DNA from: Trileptium ribeirensis
Lineage: Eukaryota; Nematoda; Enoplea; Enoplida; Thoracostomopsidae
NCBI GenBank assembly: GCA_030248225.1
Contig: JASANE010027831.1
Coordinates: forward strand, 1-64,000
DNA length: 64,000 bases
Direction of reading: 5' to 3'
The translations under genes were made by a program, and so were the position numbers. Position 1 is the first letter of the stretch. Each line of letters begins with the position of its first letter. The notes below the pieces were generated by a model. It saw only the letters and a list, made by a program, of their open reading frames with translations, had not been told where the DNA came from and made no database searches. This document shows, piece after piece, positions 1 to 13,200 of this stretch.

Positions 1-2340
1 TCTATGAAATAGCATTAATGTAATTCAGACCTGGTAAAGTTGATAATATAATTTTCAATGTCATCAATTCTCGTGAGATTCCCCAACGTTTTCAATCTCA
101 ACTGTATCTCTACATAATCCAGGTATACGTTTGGCTGCATGCCATTTTTGCCTGGCATGCAGACTTCAGCGGTCGGGTCTGAAAAGGCTTTCATGACTAT
201 AAGAGATTCGTGCAGTGCAGTGCAATTAAAGCTGTAATGCACACTCTGACAAAAGGTGAAATCAATGTCACAGCCTGACGGCTGTGACAAAAATATGCTG
301 AATATATATAAGCGCACACCTGATATACCTCCTATATCTCCATTATTCTACATACTCTGTATACTCCTGTTATACTCTAAACTAACTGTACTCCTATTAG
401 CTTGAAATCAGTCTTCCGTTGTAAAGCTAATTTCTTATGTTTCTTTTATTTAAGATACTTTTTGTTGGAATGCACAAAGAATCGCTAATGTTTCAGACAT
501 ATTCAGCGCATTTTAATCCATGGAAAATAGACGGCATCAAGTAGCAACGAATTTAGTGATACTACAAGATATGGAAACTTGATATTGAACCCAGCGTTAT
601 CCTGCCACAAGCCACTGAAAGACTGTCTAGCAAAAATATTCACAATTTGGAGGCGACATGAAATACATTTGTCTCATGGATTTCATTGTGCATACCGGCA
701 ACTGAAGTTATCTTGATGCCGACCTCATAGTTGCTATATAAATTTTGAAGTGGTTGCCTCGAAAATTTGTTAATAAAAAATTCTCATCAAATTGTTGTGG
801 AGAAAGCTTTTGGACATTATTGATTTGAACTGCAAGATTGACTTTGATACAGTATGCCGTCAACGGGCGTTTAACCGCAATATTCTAGTTTTAACTATGG
901 ACAGTCCATCACTTTGGTTTATATATATTCTGTAGTCGTTCTACACCCGAACGGAGCTTCAGGTCTCAGATTTTATTCACGGTCAGACCCGAGCCCAGTT
1001 TTAAACAAGACTCGGGTCGTTAGGCTCGATTTAATATAAGCACTAATTGTTTGCTTGTTATTAACCAAATCTTCCTATTAATATGTGTATATTAATAAAT
1101 TTATAATATTATTTATAATATTAATTAACGGTACAACCACCTTTTTAAACGAACCCAACATCACCGACAGACAAACGAGACAAGCTTTTTGCGTTAACAA
1201 AACATGCTGATTTGGTCCGGGCATTCCGTATAAATCTGATAAATCCTGTCGAGCCTTGACTAAAAACCAAATTCTCGTTCGAATCTCTGCTGGTTGTTCT
1301 AGATACAACTCTGAATGGTAAAATAATAACCATAATCTGCGAGTTTAGTTTTGTTAAAACATAGATTTATATATTTTACACTGCAAGTTAACCGGATACG
1401 TGGTTTTAACAGAACAATAATGAGTGCAAGAAACAGACAATTTTGAATCTACAAGCAATTGGCGATCCCGTGAAACATTGCTATATACCTCAATACATCA
1501 ATAATTCATTTCGCATAATAATATAGCAACTAACATCTGACGAATACTCATCATTATGATGTGATTTTATAAGAATACCTTTCTATGTACAAACTATCGA
1601 ACTCAATAATTTCTGCTACATTATTCTATTAAATTGCAAATTATGATCATAAATACAAAAGCATACTCGGGTAGGCGTTAAATGAAAAATATAATAATAT
1701 CACACGGAAATTATCGACATCTGATATCAATATTGAGGTTTATGAATGAGTTAAATTGTTTTTATAGATGTCATAAGTACAAAAATAAGTACCGGTACGT
1801 ATAGTCAAGATCGCACCCGTATGTATGTGTACTATTTATGCGAAGTATAAATGAGGTAACGTAAGAATTGTTATAGTTTTCAAAACAAAATAAATACGGT
1901 TAATTATTATTTAGTTGTAGAAAGGAAATAGTTTAATTTTTAGGAGAAAAATCTGTAGAAAACAAGCTATTGCAGGTGTAAATTGACTAACAAAATAAAT
2001 TTATACAAAACTTCGTCTATCAAAATTAAAACCATGCTGGCTGATTGTCATTAGTCATTTCATGCGTCCTATTATTGATGCAATTTAGACAACAGTAAAA
2101 TGTTGTTTTGCGGCAATGTTTCTGATGACGAGTTGGGGATTTATGCGGTACTTTTAGTTTATGTCGCACACAGGAAATGAAGCATTTGGTGTTGGGACAC
2201 GTATTCTTGATGTTGAGTGGTTTGCACTCAGAGACGTAGCTGTGTAGTCAATGTCCCCCACAGGTATTCGTCGCACACAACCCCGTCGTGGTATTTCCAG
2301 CTTCATGAACGCATCGGGGATTAATGGTGTACGAATTAGT
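1..2340. other. No gene seen; AT-rich with one hairpin repeat
   Basis: Besides the hairpin repeat at 244-291 there is an AT palindrome at about 1083-1127 (AATATTATTTATAATATT) and a GC-richer patch at 2100-2330 whose frames are full of stops. Open frames up to 100 codons have no motif or splice support. Confidence 0.5.
244..291 (+). repeat. Dispersed hairpin repeat, copy a
   Basis: CTCTGACAAAAGGTGAAATC is followed by the arms TGTCACAGCC and GGCTGTGACA around a 4-base centre. The same block recurs at 22150-22197 (minus), 26662-26711, 27532-27572 and 53795-53840 (minus). No family name is recognised. Confidence 0.6.
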
Positions 2341-3071
2341 ATACGACTGATTTTGACAGAAGAACAAACCAGGATACTCAGCTAAAACGTAGCAAAAGGG
2401 CTGTGTCTCCCCCAACTCCATAGAAAAATACTACATCCGCCATTGGTTGCATACCTGCTGCTCTTTAACCTACATGCCTTTCTTCGAATAGACATACAGA
2501 TTTGTCCTGAGCTAGCCCACTTTTTATTTTCAATATACTTTTTGCTCTTTCGCTGCCCAGTAATTGTACCTGTTATAAAAGTTAGATATACGAGTATACG
2601 ACTGAATATTTTTTGACAGAAGAACAACCCAGGTATACTCAGCTAAAACGTAACAAAAGAGCTGTGTCTCCCCCAACTCCATTGAAAAATACTACATCCG
2701 CTATTGGTTACATATCTTTCTTCTAATAGACCGACACATTTGAACTGAGCTAGCCCACTTTTGATTTTCAATATACTTTTTGCTTTTCCGCCGCTCAGTA
2801 ATTGTACCTGGTATAAAAGTTAGATATACGAGTATACGACTGAATATTTTTTGACAGAAGAACAACCCAGGTATACTCAGCTAAAACGTAACAAAACAGC
2901 TGTGTCTCCCCCAACATAATTGAAAAATACTACATCCGCTATTGGTTGCATATCTTTCTTCCTATAGACAGACAGATTTGTCCTGAGCTAGCCCACTTTT
3001 TATTTTCAATATACTTTTTGCTCTTCCCCTGCCCAGTAATTGTACCTGGTATAAAAGTTAGATATACGAGT
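2341..3071. repeat. Three tandem units of about 240-255 bp
   Basis: Each unit begins ATACGACTGA and TTTGACAGAAGAACAA, passes ACTCAGCTAAAACGTA, GCTGTGTCTCCCCCAAC, TACATCCGC and GAGCTAGCCCACTTTT, and ends GTATAAAAGTTAGATATACG. Unit lengths are 255, 238 and 238 bp; units two and three are the closest pair. No gene is seen inside. The unit may be a local segmental duplication or a satellite seed. Confidence 0.85.
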
Positions 3072-5153
3072 ATAACAGGTGGAGAGTTAATGGGCTCCTG
3101 CGCAGTGCGCACAGAAGTTGTACAAACTGAATGGTAAAATTTCGCATTGACGAACAGAAATTTGACAATTTGTCAGACGGCAGTATAAACTCGGAACAAT
3201 GTGGTTCTTAAAAATAGTCAATTTTTGTACAAAGCCAACGACATTATAGTAAAACAACGGTGTAACTATACAATCCTAAAAATGCCATACTGTTTTCCCA
3301 ATATAATCCACGCGGTCGCTGCCAATACAATTATTGTCGTGATAATGACATATAAAGACAAACAGTATCATAACAGTACAAGAAGCATTACTTAACCCTG
3401 TGAAAGATACAATAAAACTATAAAATGTGATGGGAAATTAGCTAAAAATAAAATTAAACCCTTCAGATTAAAACAAAAATACTAAAACACCAACAGCAAA
3501 TACACATTTTCATTACTATTTGTCTTATTGCTATTACTGTGCTATTCACACGGCCTTTGGACCAAGTGTTGTACATACGGTTAGCAAAAAAGATAGGAAA
3601 AGCACAGAGTTTGGGCATGTTCTGACGATAGTATAGCGACATGACAAATGGCAATCTAAAGCATACGTAATTAGCGAAGCTTATACTTAATCTACGTGTT
3701 TATTTGGAATATGACCCCGAGTGTGCGTATACTGTCCCTGCACGAGTCGATGTATTAATGGACTCAGAGACATCACAGTGAGTACTTTTATTTGACGCCA
3801 ACCAAAATTATATGTATTTCTCGGTTATAGCTAATACCTTATTATGCGGCTTCTCTTTGGAACACATGTTGAAAACAAATCCATAACCAGCTTCAAAATG
3901 TGTTTCAAAACAAAAATAAATTATAAATGTCTCGCAATATGATTTGCAATAAAAGTAGGCGTGTGCATTTACCATAAAACCTTAACTTGCTAACTAGTAT
4001 TCGAAAGGGGTCAACACTGTCAACTTCATGAAACAGTTTCATTTCGGTAAGGCGTTTTTAGATAAAATGACCTAGCACAAGGTACACGTAAAACCTAATT
4101 TCATAAAATATTAACGCTACATAATAAATAAAACCTTCAAGCATTCAAAACCACATGTTTCCTAATCGGAATAGGGATATTTTTAGCCAATTTATCTCCA
4201 ACCATTTGTCTTTTGGACATATCGTTCCCTGGGAAGACTGTTCGACCTGTCCACAATTTGAGGTATATTTCGAAAAATATTAACGTTACTTAATAAATTA
4301 ACCCTTCAAGGATTCAAAACCCAGATATTTTGAAATTGTAATAATATTTCGGAACAGGAAACATTTTGGCCAATTTATCTCCGGCCAATTTGTCTTTTGG
4401 ACATATTGCTCCCTGGACAAAGGCTGTTCCAGCTATCCGCAGTTTGAAGTTTGAATGAATCGAAAATAATATATACTGCAAAAACAACCGCTTTAAATTG
4501 TTCGCTATTCATTATAATAGCGGTCGCGACCCATCATTTAACACCATAAATCTACATATAAACTTAAATCTTTTACTGTTGTAATTTTGTATACATCTCT
4601 ATGTTCAATGGATCTAGTCCGTATTGAAGATGATGAAAATGAAAAAAATAAATGTTAGCAAAATTGAACGCAATTTACACAAAATCACAAACGCAAAATA
4701 TATATAAATCGCCGTGCGACGAGCGAAAAGATTGCTAAAATTTTCAACTGAAAAAAACTAACAAAATAATGAAATGTTTAGCAATAATTTTAAATAAATA
4801 GAAAATGCTAACATAGATAAATAATGAGGCTACGTAAACAGTGAGAACAAAAAATAAAGCAGTAAAAACTATAATGAAAAATTATTGGAGTTTGGAAAGG
4901 AAGTTCATGGGTCGGCGCATGTTCATATAGGCAATGAAGCTGTCATTAAACGTTATATATATGTAGACTTAGCAGATGAAAGTGTTTTTTTCTAGCGACT
5001 GTGACTCGATGTCGACAATACCGTCCTGGATCATGCCTTTAGGATACAAATCCTAATGCGGTGTCAGTGTTTAGTAACGTTAACGCCAAGGTGGAGAACA
5101 CTGCTAAGCCTTTGGTGAGAACAAAATCGCTACACAAGCGAAATCAAAGCACT

Positions 5154-5406
5154 TTAAGATACCGTTTGTAAAGAACGTGTCATGGTCAGCCCTAGGATCA
5201 GTGACTTCATATATTCGTTGAGGTCAATGACATTAGCGCTGAGATTAATTGCAGTTATGCTGGTCTTTGGTTGATTTAGGAGTAAATACTCATAGTTGGT
5301 GTACGCTCCCAATCTGTGTCACAGCAGCTCTCAAACGGTGCCATTGACCGCGACCAGCAAAAAGCATGTCAGTGAGGTACTTAAGAACAGTATCGTCAAT
5401 TCCCAC
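5154..5406 (-). pseudogene. Possible decayed leucine-rich-repeat fragment
   Basis: Minus strand, after a TTGTTAG acceptor-like site, reads GIDDTVLKYLTDMLFAGRG, WHRLRAAVTQIGSVHQL then a stop. In a frame shifted by one base it continues EYLLLNQPKTSITAINLSAN, VIDLNEYMKSLILGL and soon stops. SITAINLSANVIDL fits the LxxLxLxxNxI pattern of a leucine-rich repeat. The one-base frame change and early stop suggest a relic rather than an active exon. It may also be chance. Confidence 0.22.
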
Positions 5407-5964
5407 CTAACAAATATAGCAAACACAGCGTAAACATCAAAACAAATTTATTGTACATTTTGTCTAAAATGTTAGAATTGCAAAATCTTACCTTAATAAG
5501 TCACTCATTACAATAATTTGAACTACACCAATCTGAGTTATAATACGATTTCTCCATCATTGAAGCATGGGTCGAGGCCGCTTGTGTTGGGGAAACCTCC
5601 CCATTGGGAAGTAGGGACACTAGCTACAGCGCAGGACACAATCGTGCTTAAACGAAGCAATAAATTCTAAGTATGTAATTTGATATTGTTGTTTCTTTCG
5701 AACACATCGTTTCTTGACACAAAAGTCAATAGGGGCAGATCTGCGATTTTTTCTCAGAATCGCATAACGACTAAGCTTGATTTCCAAAAGTAAACACATT
5801 TGTTTGTGATTTCCAGAACATATATACATGGTCATATGGTGTAGGGTACTCCATCAGTTTCCGCTGAGGTTCTGATCCCCAAGAGGCCTCGGATCTTTCC
5901 CCTCCCCTGACATGTGGTTCAACTCTCCCTGACGGTGCCGCGACCACCGAACACATAGGAGGCT

Positions 5965-6044
5965 AACATCTTCCCTGCCGATAGACTTGCCCCCTGGGTG
6001 CGGCAACATCTTTCATGCCGATAGACTTGCCTCCTGGGTGCGGC
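5965..6044. repeat. Two tandem 40-bp units
   Basis: AACATCTT, TGCCGATAGACTTGC and CTCCTGGGTGCGGC repeat twice in exact 40-bp register within a GC-rich patch (about 5840-6085) that contrasts with its surroundings. The patch probably is a transposon remnant; no family is recognised. Confidence 0.7.
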
Positions 6045-6099
6045 AAGCCTCCCATCCCTTGGAGACTAGTACCCTCCTAGGAGTTCGGACCTTGAGCAT

Positions 6100-9000
6100 G
6101 TATGACTGTAGAACGATTTTACCGATTTTTATTTCTAAAAACATCTATGTAGAGTGTTCGACGCATTGAAACTCATAGCTTAATTTCTCGGTATGGCAGG
6201 ACGTCTGTCTCTATAGAAATAATGCAAGTACTGTGATTTGTGCACAACTATGGGTCAATTTGACGTAACAATGATCATTACTTATAGATATAAGAAATTA
6301 ATGAACTTGTCACAATTTTGGGAACAATATATACTCTGATTTGGAAGTGAGCTCTATAGTTCATGCTGTAGCTGTTGAGCGCAATTTTTGTAGAGTCATG
6401 CAGTAGGTTTGGTACACAGTATACATTATGGACGCCCGCATATTCCGATGTTTCTTACTGTTTTCTAATTGAACTTGTAATATAAATAAATAAACAGACC
6501 TGAAACGTTAAACATTAATGTAAAATAATAGACAATTTTATCGTTGAAATTTGATGGAAAATTTAAATTAAATAGGATGATTCATCATGCGAAGAACACT
6601 CAAATTAAACTTGGTGGTCATTTCGTCAAATTTTAATACAAATGTTTGTGGCAGCAGAGATTTACACAGAGAAATGTTAAAAATTTAATTTATTCTCCGA
6701 AAATTGAAAATAATATTTTGAAAAACATATTAACTGAACTTAAGGAAGTCGTAGATTATTCAGTTAAAATTTGAGTAGAATTGGAAGCATGGATGAGTAT
6801 GAAGTAGTTATATATGTGAAATACATGGAATCATATCGAAATATCGCGCCATATTAAGTTCCCATCCTAACAGATCATGTTTAGCTTTTTGCACCATTGA
6901 GTGATTAAATAAACATATTCCCTTTAAGCATAACCCTAAACCTAGCTTGGGCTGATAATTATACACCAAATTATTGCCCTTTCATTGAATATTTGGATTT
7001 GGTACTAATATTTGCGATTAGCTGCTGACGTCAACTTTTTCCAAACGCTAATACAAAGTAACACAGCAAGCGTAGTTGTTCAAACGTAAGTTTATACTAT
7101 TTCTATTGTGATCTTGTGAATTCTTCCCCAAAAAACGTATCCCATTGGTAAAACCTTTTCGCTGTTTACTACGGCCTATACCTATTTTTGTATTTCTACA
7201 GTTAGCACAATTTATGAAGTATATTTACTGCAAGTTCAGTTTATACCCTAACACTCCATTAATCGGAATCCTAATACTCCATTTCCGCGAGAATAAGACG
7301 AAGAAAAAACTTGTATTTGGTTTACATTAGTGCAAATATGTACAAGTAAAATAAAACTCAGTGGGCATAGTCGTGGAATAGCTGACAATAGTGCATTGGT
7401 TCTGACTTAGTGAAAAGGTGTAGTCATTTCAATGACGACAAGATTATCAAGTATTAAAGAAAAATTGAGCTTTAAAAAGCTATTTCACGTTTCAACATTA
7501 GAAAATTATTGTCTGACTTAGTATGTACACATTTTGTTGGCGACACCGGATTATTATAGCTATACCTAGTGGTGGCAACAAGCAAAGCGGTTTTTCTTAA
7601 AATGATTTTGTGCAGATTTCTTCTCTGTTAGATCTATGATTCCGTTTAATAGGAGAAGGGTTATATTAATTCTATTAAATTTCGAGAATAGACAATGACA
7701 CAGATTTTTGTAATTTACGCAAAAATTTTGCTGACCATACGAAACTGTGGAAATCTCTGCCACATATCGTAACCATATCACTTAGCGACTGAAGCAAAAC
7801 TATACACAAATTTTGTCTGTTTTTCATTGACACGGGTATTTTGGCCATTTTGTTTCAATGTTATAATGTTGTAGACGCACAAACGAACAGTAACTGAAAC
7901 GGCCGTAACGCGCGTGGCTCTACTGCTTATGTAAACTTAGCCTGGCTATTCAAGATTTTAATAGTCGAGCTGGACTGACCGAATGACACAGTAGCTAGCC
8001 CAATTGAACGCAGACATAATTCGGACCACGCGCACGCATCTTATCGTAAATGATGAATAATTTTAGAATATCATGATTTTGGAAAATGAATATAATGCCA
8101 AAATGTGTTTGAATGCTTAAAATATTTAAAAATTGATATCCTACAATTTTTCTATGACCATCTTAGTCAAAACGTAGCTACTTTCCAGCAGTTTAGCGTT
8201 TTATCGAAAATACGTTTGCTAGGATACAATTAAGTGGGGCAAGCTATCAGATTGCCTTGGTTGTCTCATAACTGCTACTTAATATATATGACTGGCATAC
8301 TTGGAAATTTAGTTCATTGCTTGTACACTGGTTAGACATCTTTAGAGTTTGTGCAATATACACTTTGGTTTTCCACATTTTGCCGTTTCCCAAGTTTGCC
8401 GTTTGTGGATACTTTTTCAATTTTCTTTGTATAAATCTATCGGTATGAGCACCTGGCGATCTTTTAAATGTAATGCAGTTACATCGTTTACATACAATCC
8501 CTAACAAAGATAGTTCAGCTGGGTTAGCCAAGAATACGTTATAGGTCGAACTATTAGGTAGGAATTTCATGTCAGATAATGGTAGAACAATTAGCTCTTT
8601 TTGCGATAGGATTTGCTGATTAACAACACCTATATCAAAGAAAAATTGACCTGCAATTCAAATATTTTTGCGCATTAATATTAATATATTTAGTCAGTAC
8701 ACCAACCGTTCTGACGGCGAGCTTCTAAATACTTGCAGCATTAAGATTTAAAAAAGACTATTTAAGCTCAAAGCCATGTTCGATGATTACAACCCATGTC
8801 TAGTTTATTATTCTGCAAGCTTTGGGATATACAATGTGGAAGTTATCACCGTTTACATCTCACTTAATCCTTCGCCGTATTTTGAACATTGGTCAAAAAT
8901 TTATATCTTTTGGAACAAGGCTACCTTGTGTCGTTTAGAGTATTTTATCTTTTAAGCTTTTTATGGCTCGCAAAATCAAGGAACAAAAACCATAAATATA

Positions 9001-11880
9001 TTATTCAACAAGTCAACAACTGCAATCGCCTGATTTCACCATTTATTCGTGGTATGTTTGCCTGTAAATGTAAAATAAATTATGGGGCGGGGAAAATGTT
9101 CACACAGTGAAACAAGCAATATCTCAATCAAGTCATCTAACCAACCACTTATATACATAAAAATCTTATTTACACATAATGATATTTAATGATGTGGCAA
9201 AATGTTGCAGCAGGCATAGAAAGCAAACATGGAGACGGGTAACCCGCTGTATGACCCTGTGACCCAGTTACGGTGGTAAGAGGTGACCTTAAATACAACA
9301 AAGCCATCGCCATGCCTTACACTGTTCTGTTAAGTTGGATACTGGTTAGAGAAGAGTGCTTACGAATTCAAATCAAATTTTGTACCTGACCACACCCATA
9401 ACTTGATAGCATGGTCTCAGATGTTGCGTAAACTGATCCGGTGAGCAGATTCGAAGTTGAATACAAAGCAAACCACATAAATTGGTGTAACATAGTAAAA
9501 ACTTAAAAAAATTCAAAATCTAAGTTTTAATAAGTAAAATAAAAAGTCACATGTCGTGTAAGCGGAAAACCCGATAAATTTTTAATACATTTGGAGGTTC
9601 AGCGCTATTGGCTTATTCATTGGAATGGCAATGTAATAGTGTTAACTTTTGTGCATAATACTTTTGACGAAGATCATTACTGCAATATTAAAATATACCA
9701 TTTTATTGCAATTTAGTTACGTTAAGAAAAAGAAAAAATAGAAAGAAAAATAAAGAAAAACTATTTCTAGGCAATACTTAAAGTACTTTAATGCACCATA
9801 TTTATATTTTAGGTGTATATTGTTGTGAAAGTTGTGCATAGCGTGATTTATTTCCCTTAACTTATTACAACAATATTGTGTAATGAATAGTATTGCAAAA
9901 TGAGAACATACAGTATAGCGGGTTTCTCTTACAAACAAGAGTGGAGATGCCGGCACAGCTGACATGCCGCAACATCGAGCTAATTAAATGCGAACAACAC
10001 AGTAACCCTCAAGTTTTCTCTATAATTTAGAAAAAATCGTCAGAAAGTGGCGTTGTGTGATGTTATTGAATACAAAATTAGGCAAATAGGCTTAATGGTA
10101 ACAGCTCGTTTAAAGATTTGGAAATTAAAATAAAATGTACCTCATCCCTAGATGTTTTACGTCTCTGACGCGATATAAAAATAAGAACCTCTTTAGGCAG
10201 GATAGTTGACTGATATCCTAAATACTGTGTGATGTCTCGCAATCTATCGGACGTTTTTTAGATGTTACTTTTTAAGCGTCTAAAGCTGACACTCTGTTTT
10301 ATGCTACATCATTAGAAAAAAGGCACAGGAATTGCGGGAGGACTAAGTGTAAACGTCTCGATCCAGATTTAGGCTTAGTCTAGGCCTTATATCAAGAACT
10401 ACGCTCATGCTAAGGCTGAAGCTTGGGTACAGTATAATAATGGCTTAGCATGCATTTTGCTTCACCCATAATAATTAGTTACATGGGCCTGGAGTAGAAT
10501 AATTTTGTAGCAAATAGCAAAATGACTTTGAAATTATCTCCGAGAGATAACGCTGAAAGCAATACTACATAAAGTATTCCTTCATTGATACGCTGGTAAC
10601 ATCTGATATTAGAAAACACTATATACCCATTAGATTACAATTTTAGTAAATTGATACATATAATCTAAAAAACAACACATCAAGTGCTAGTGCTGGCTAT
10701 ATCATGTGCACTGGGCATTGTTGTAGCGTGCACAAATATTAGAGATCAGCAGTCTTTTAGATTGAGAATATATAAACACTGGCTTTAGCCTGAAGTGTAC
10801 ACAAATTTTATGCGAGGAAACTGGATTAAAACAATAACTCAACAACAAAATCTTCTGCAAAACTTCAAAAACAATTTTATTTTATTAGTCGGAAAACTTG
10901 TACGTAAATGCTAGCCGAACAGCGTCGATTTAAATTCCGTAGTATAGAGCTTTCGAACAGAATAATTTTGTTTTTGGAATCATTTGAACTGCTACAAAGC
11001 TATTAGAAAGCGATGCAGTTACGATACGCATAAGTGTCTTTACTAGTAAAATTATTGTATTTACGTGTAAAAAAAGAATGTGTGTAACTACACTAATCGG
11101 ATTATTGGGCTGGTAAACGTACAAGTAAAGTTTCACAAAGCTTCACACATAATGTCCAATGGTAGATCCGAAAAGTCTTGCGCAGTGAGCTCATTATGTT
11201 GTATAAACTTATGCTAAGTTTTGGAATCATTTAGACGAAATTTTTAAACACATACATGTAAAACATATAAAATGAATTGTTAAGAAGGTCTACTTTAATG
11301 ACTTAACCGCTGCACTAAAATATTCTTCTGACCCCACCACAATATAACTTAAAACAATCAATTGCCGGTGTAACTGCTACAGGTGGAATTGGCCGGGGAG
11401 GGTCAGGAGCTCCTGTCGCTCCCCATTCATTCGGTCCATGCGAATGATTATATTTAGTACACGGTGCATATACTAGTATAGTGCATTGCTAATTATATGT
11501 GCTGAAATCATATATTTTATCATATAAAATTGCAACAATTTTGTCAATCACACGCCAAGACACAGAGAACTGAGATTGTTCCAAATTCTTAAATCATTAC
11601 TGCTTATCGCCAGATGAGGACGATGAATATTTGTGTAGTGACAGAAAACTTATTAAACCAATATGTCAAGGCATCAACGGCGGTGTTGGGAGCAGCGCCC
11701 GGAGGACGAGCATGCTCCTTAGGGGGCGAAGGCTCTAATTGGATTGGATTGGAGAAAACTTATTATTCAAAACATTAATTTAGAAATTTATTTTGATAAG
11801 GAAAACAAGGCAAGCATCTACTTCAATGATATGTAAAGTATGTTTATGTTCTCATGTTTTTTACTTCGGTCAAGTATCTG
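6100..11880. other. No gene seen; AT-rich
   Basis: Small frames (for example 107 codons at 8247-8570 minus) have Lys/Asn/Cys-rich products without recognisable motifs. An imperfect GC palindrome occurs at 11395-11424 (GGGGAGGG and GCTCCCC arms). Nothing else stands out. Confidence 0.5.
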
Positions 11881-11889
11881 GCACACACA

Positions 11890-13200
11890 CAGGCGGGACG
11901 TAGCCACAAATTTCCAGTGGAGGTACAATTCTTTACTAGTTCGTTGTCCAATACAGGTTCGAAATGCTTAATTTTTTACATCTAAATTCAAAATATTTAG
12001 TCTGGTGGAGGATAATTCGGATTTTCCTTTACACCCCCCTAGACCAAAATTAAAGAGTTCTGGAGATACAGAATAATTTTGGTACCATTCGACTAAGCTC
12101 GATGAGCTTGTTCAGAAAATATGCATTTCGGCCTTTTTTGTGGTAAATTTTTTCGATTTCTAGTTAACCCCGGTACCAAAACTTTTCGAAGAAAAATTGT
12201 TGACGATAAACGTATTTTATATCGTTGGAGCTGCATTGAAAAGCTAGAGTCGAACGGAGGTAAAATCAGGACAATTGATACTTAGCCTTACGCCAAGGCA
12301 TAGGCTGAGCCTTATGCGGCGTTTATGATATATAGGCTCGCCCATGTGAATGTTTTATATACGGTATATATCTACACTATGTAATTCAAATGATGTTGTA
12401 TGAGACACCGTTAACGTACCTATAGTGTCTTAATCTACCTATTGTTTTTTACTGATGGTGTCAACAACACCATACACAAACACCATTATATATTGCGTGT
12501 AAATAACAGCATGGTGTAGCTAACACCATATAAAATTTATGGTGTATTCTACACCATACTATTGCCGACATTACACTGCCTATGTATACTATCTGAAAAT
12601 ACCATCAGAAGCACTGTGGCGTCCAAGACACCATACTATTTATGGTGGAATAGACACTCAGGGTGGACATAACTTTCACTGGGGGTCCTTTATAACGTAA
12701 ACGCTGCATTAGACTTAGCATTTCCCATAAATCGTAACAACTTTTTGATTTCAGGAATAACCGTTAGGATTTAATTAATTCCATTCAGCTCATCATTGTG
12801 ATTCGTACATTGGGAACCAAATCATCGGAAAACAATTTCACATAAAAGCTAGCCAATATTTTCTGAACGAGCTTATCGAGCTAAGTCGCATGACACTGAA
12901 ATTATCGTTTTATCTTAAAAATTAACCAATTTCGGCCTTGGGAGGTTAAAGAAAAGACCCTATTATTCTTAGCGAGCTAGATGTAAAATACGCCAAAAGT
13001 ACAAAATTTTTCGTGTTTTTACGTTTCAACTTTACAAGAATTTTGTCTTTTGTGAGAGAGTTCCCGACTAGCAAGGTGTCTAATGGAGGTGCGTGACGAG
13101 CGCCCGAAATTTTTAACGTTTTCAGTCTCAGCTTGAGAAAATTACACCCACAAAAAGTCCGGTGGAGCTACACTCCCATCCCCTTCTGGCTACGTCTATG
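11890..13200. mobile_element. Degenerate hAT-like element, about 1.3 kb, with nested MITE
   Basis: GACGTAGCC near 11898 faces its reverse complement GGCTACGTC near 13190, with further inverted pairs inward: CAGTGGAGGTAC against CTCCACCGGAC, and ACTAAGCTCGATGAGCTTGT (about 12093) against the inverted copy GAACGAGCTTATCGAGCTAA (about 12866). Flanks TGGCACAC (11879-11886) and TGGCACTG (13201-13208) share six of eight bases, compatible with a decayed 8-bp hAT duplication. No transposase frame. Family assignment is inference from terminus and duplication length. Confidence 0.55.
12315..12708. mobile_element. Harbinger-type MITE of about 394 bp, TTA target duplication
   Basis: The left terminus TGCGGCGTTTATGATATATA pairs with the reverse complement of TATAACGTAAACGCTGCA at the right, and TTA is present immediately outside both ends (12312-12314, 12709-12711). 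The terminus resembles that of the 506-bp family (GCGGCGTTCACG), but the interior is different: it carries many short TGGTGT and ACACCA motifs in both orientations. It sits inside the older hAT-like element 11890-13200, so it inserted later. Confidence 0.78.

Noticed and set aside
5771..5956. Minus frame with GGERSEASWGSEPQRK
   Set aside because: Lies in a short GC-rich patch beside a tandem repeat; looks like repeat-derived sequence, no family recognisable.
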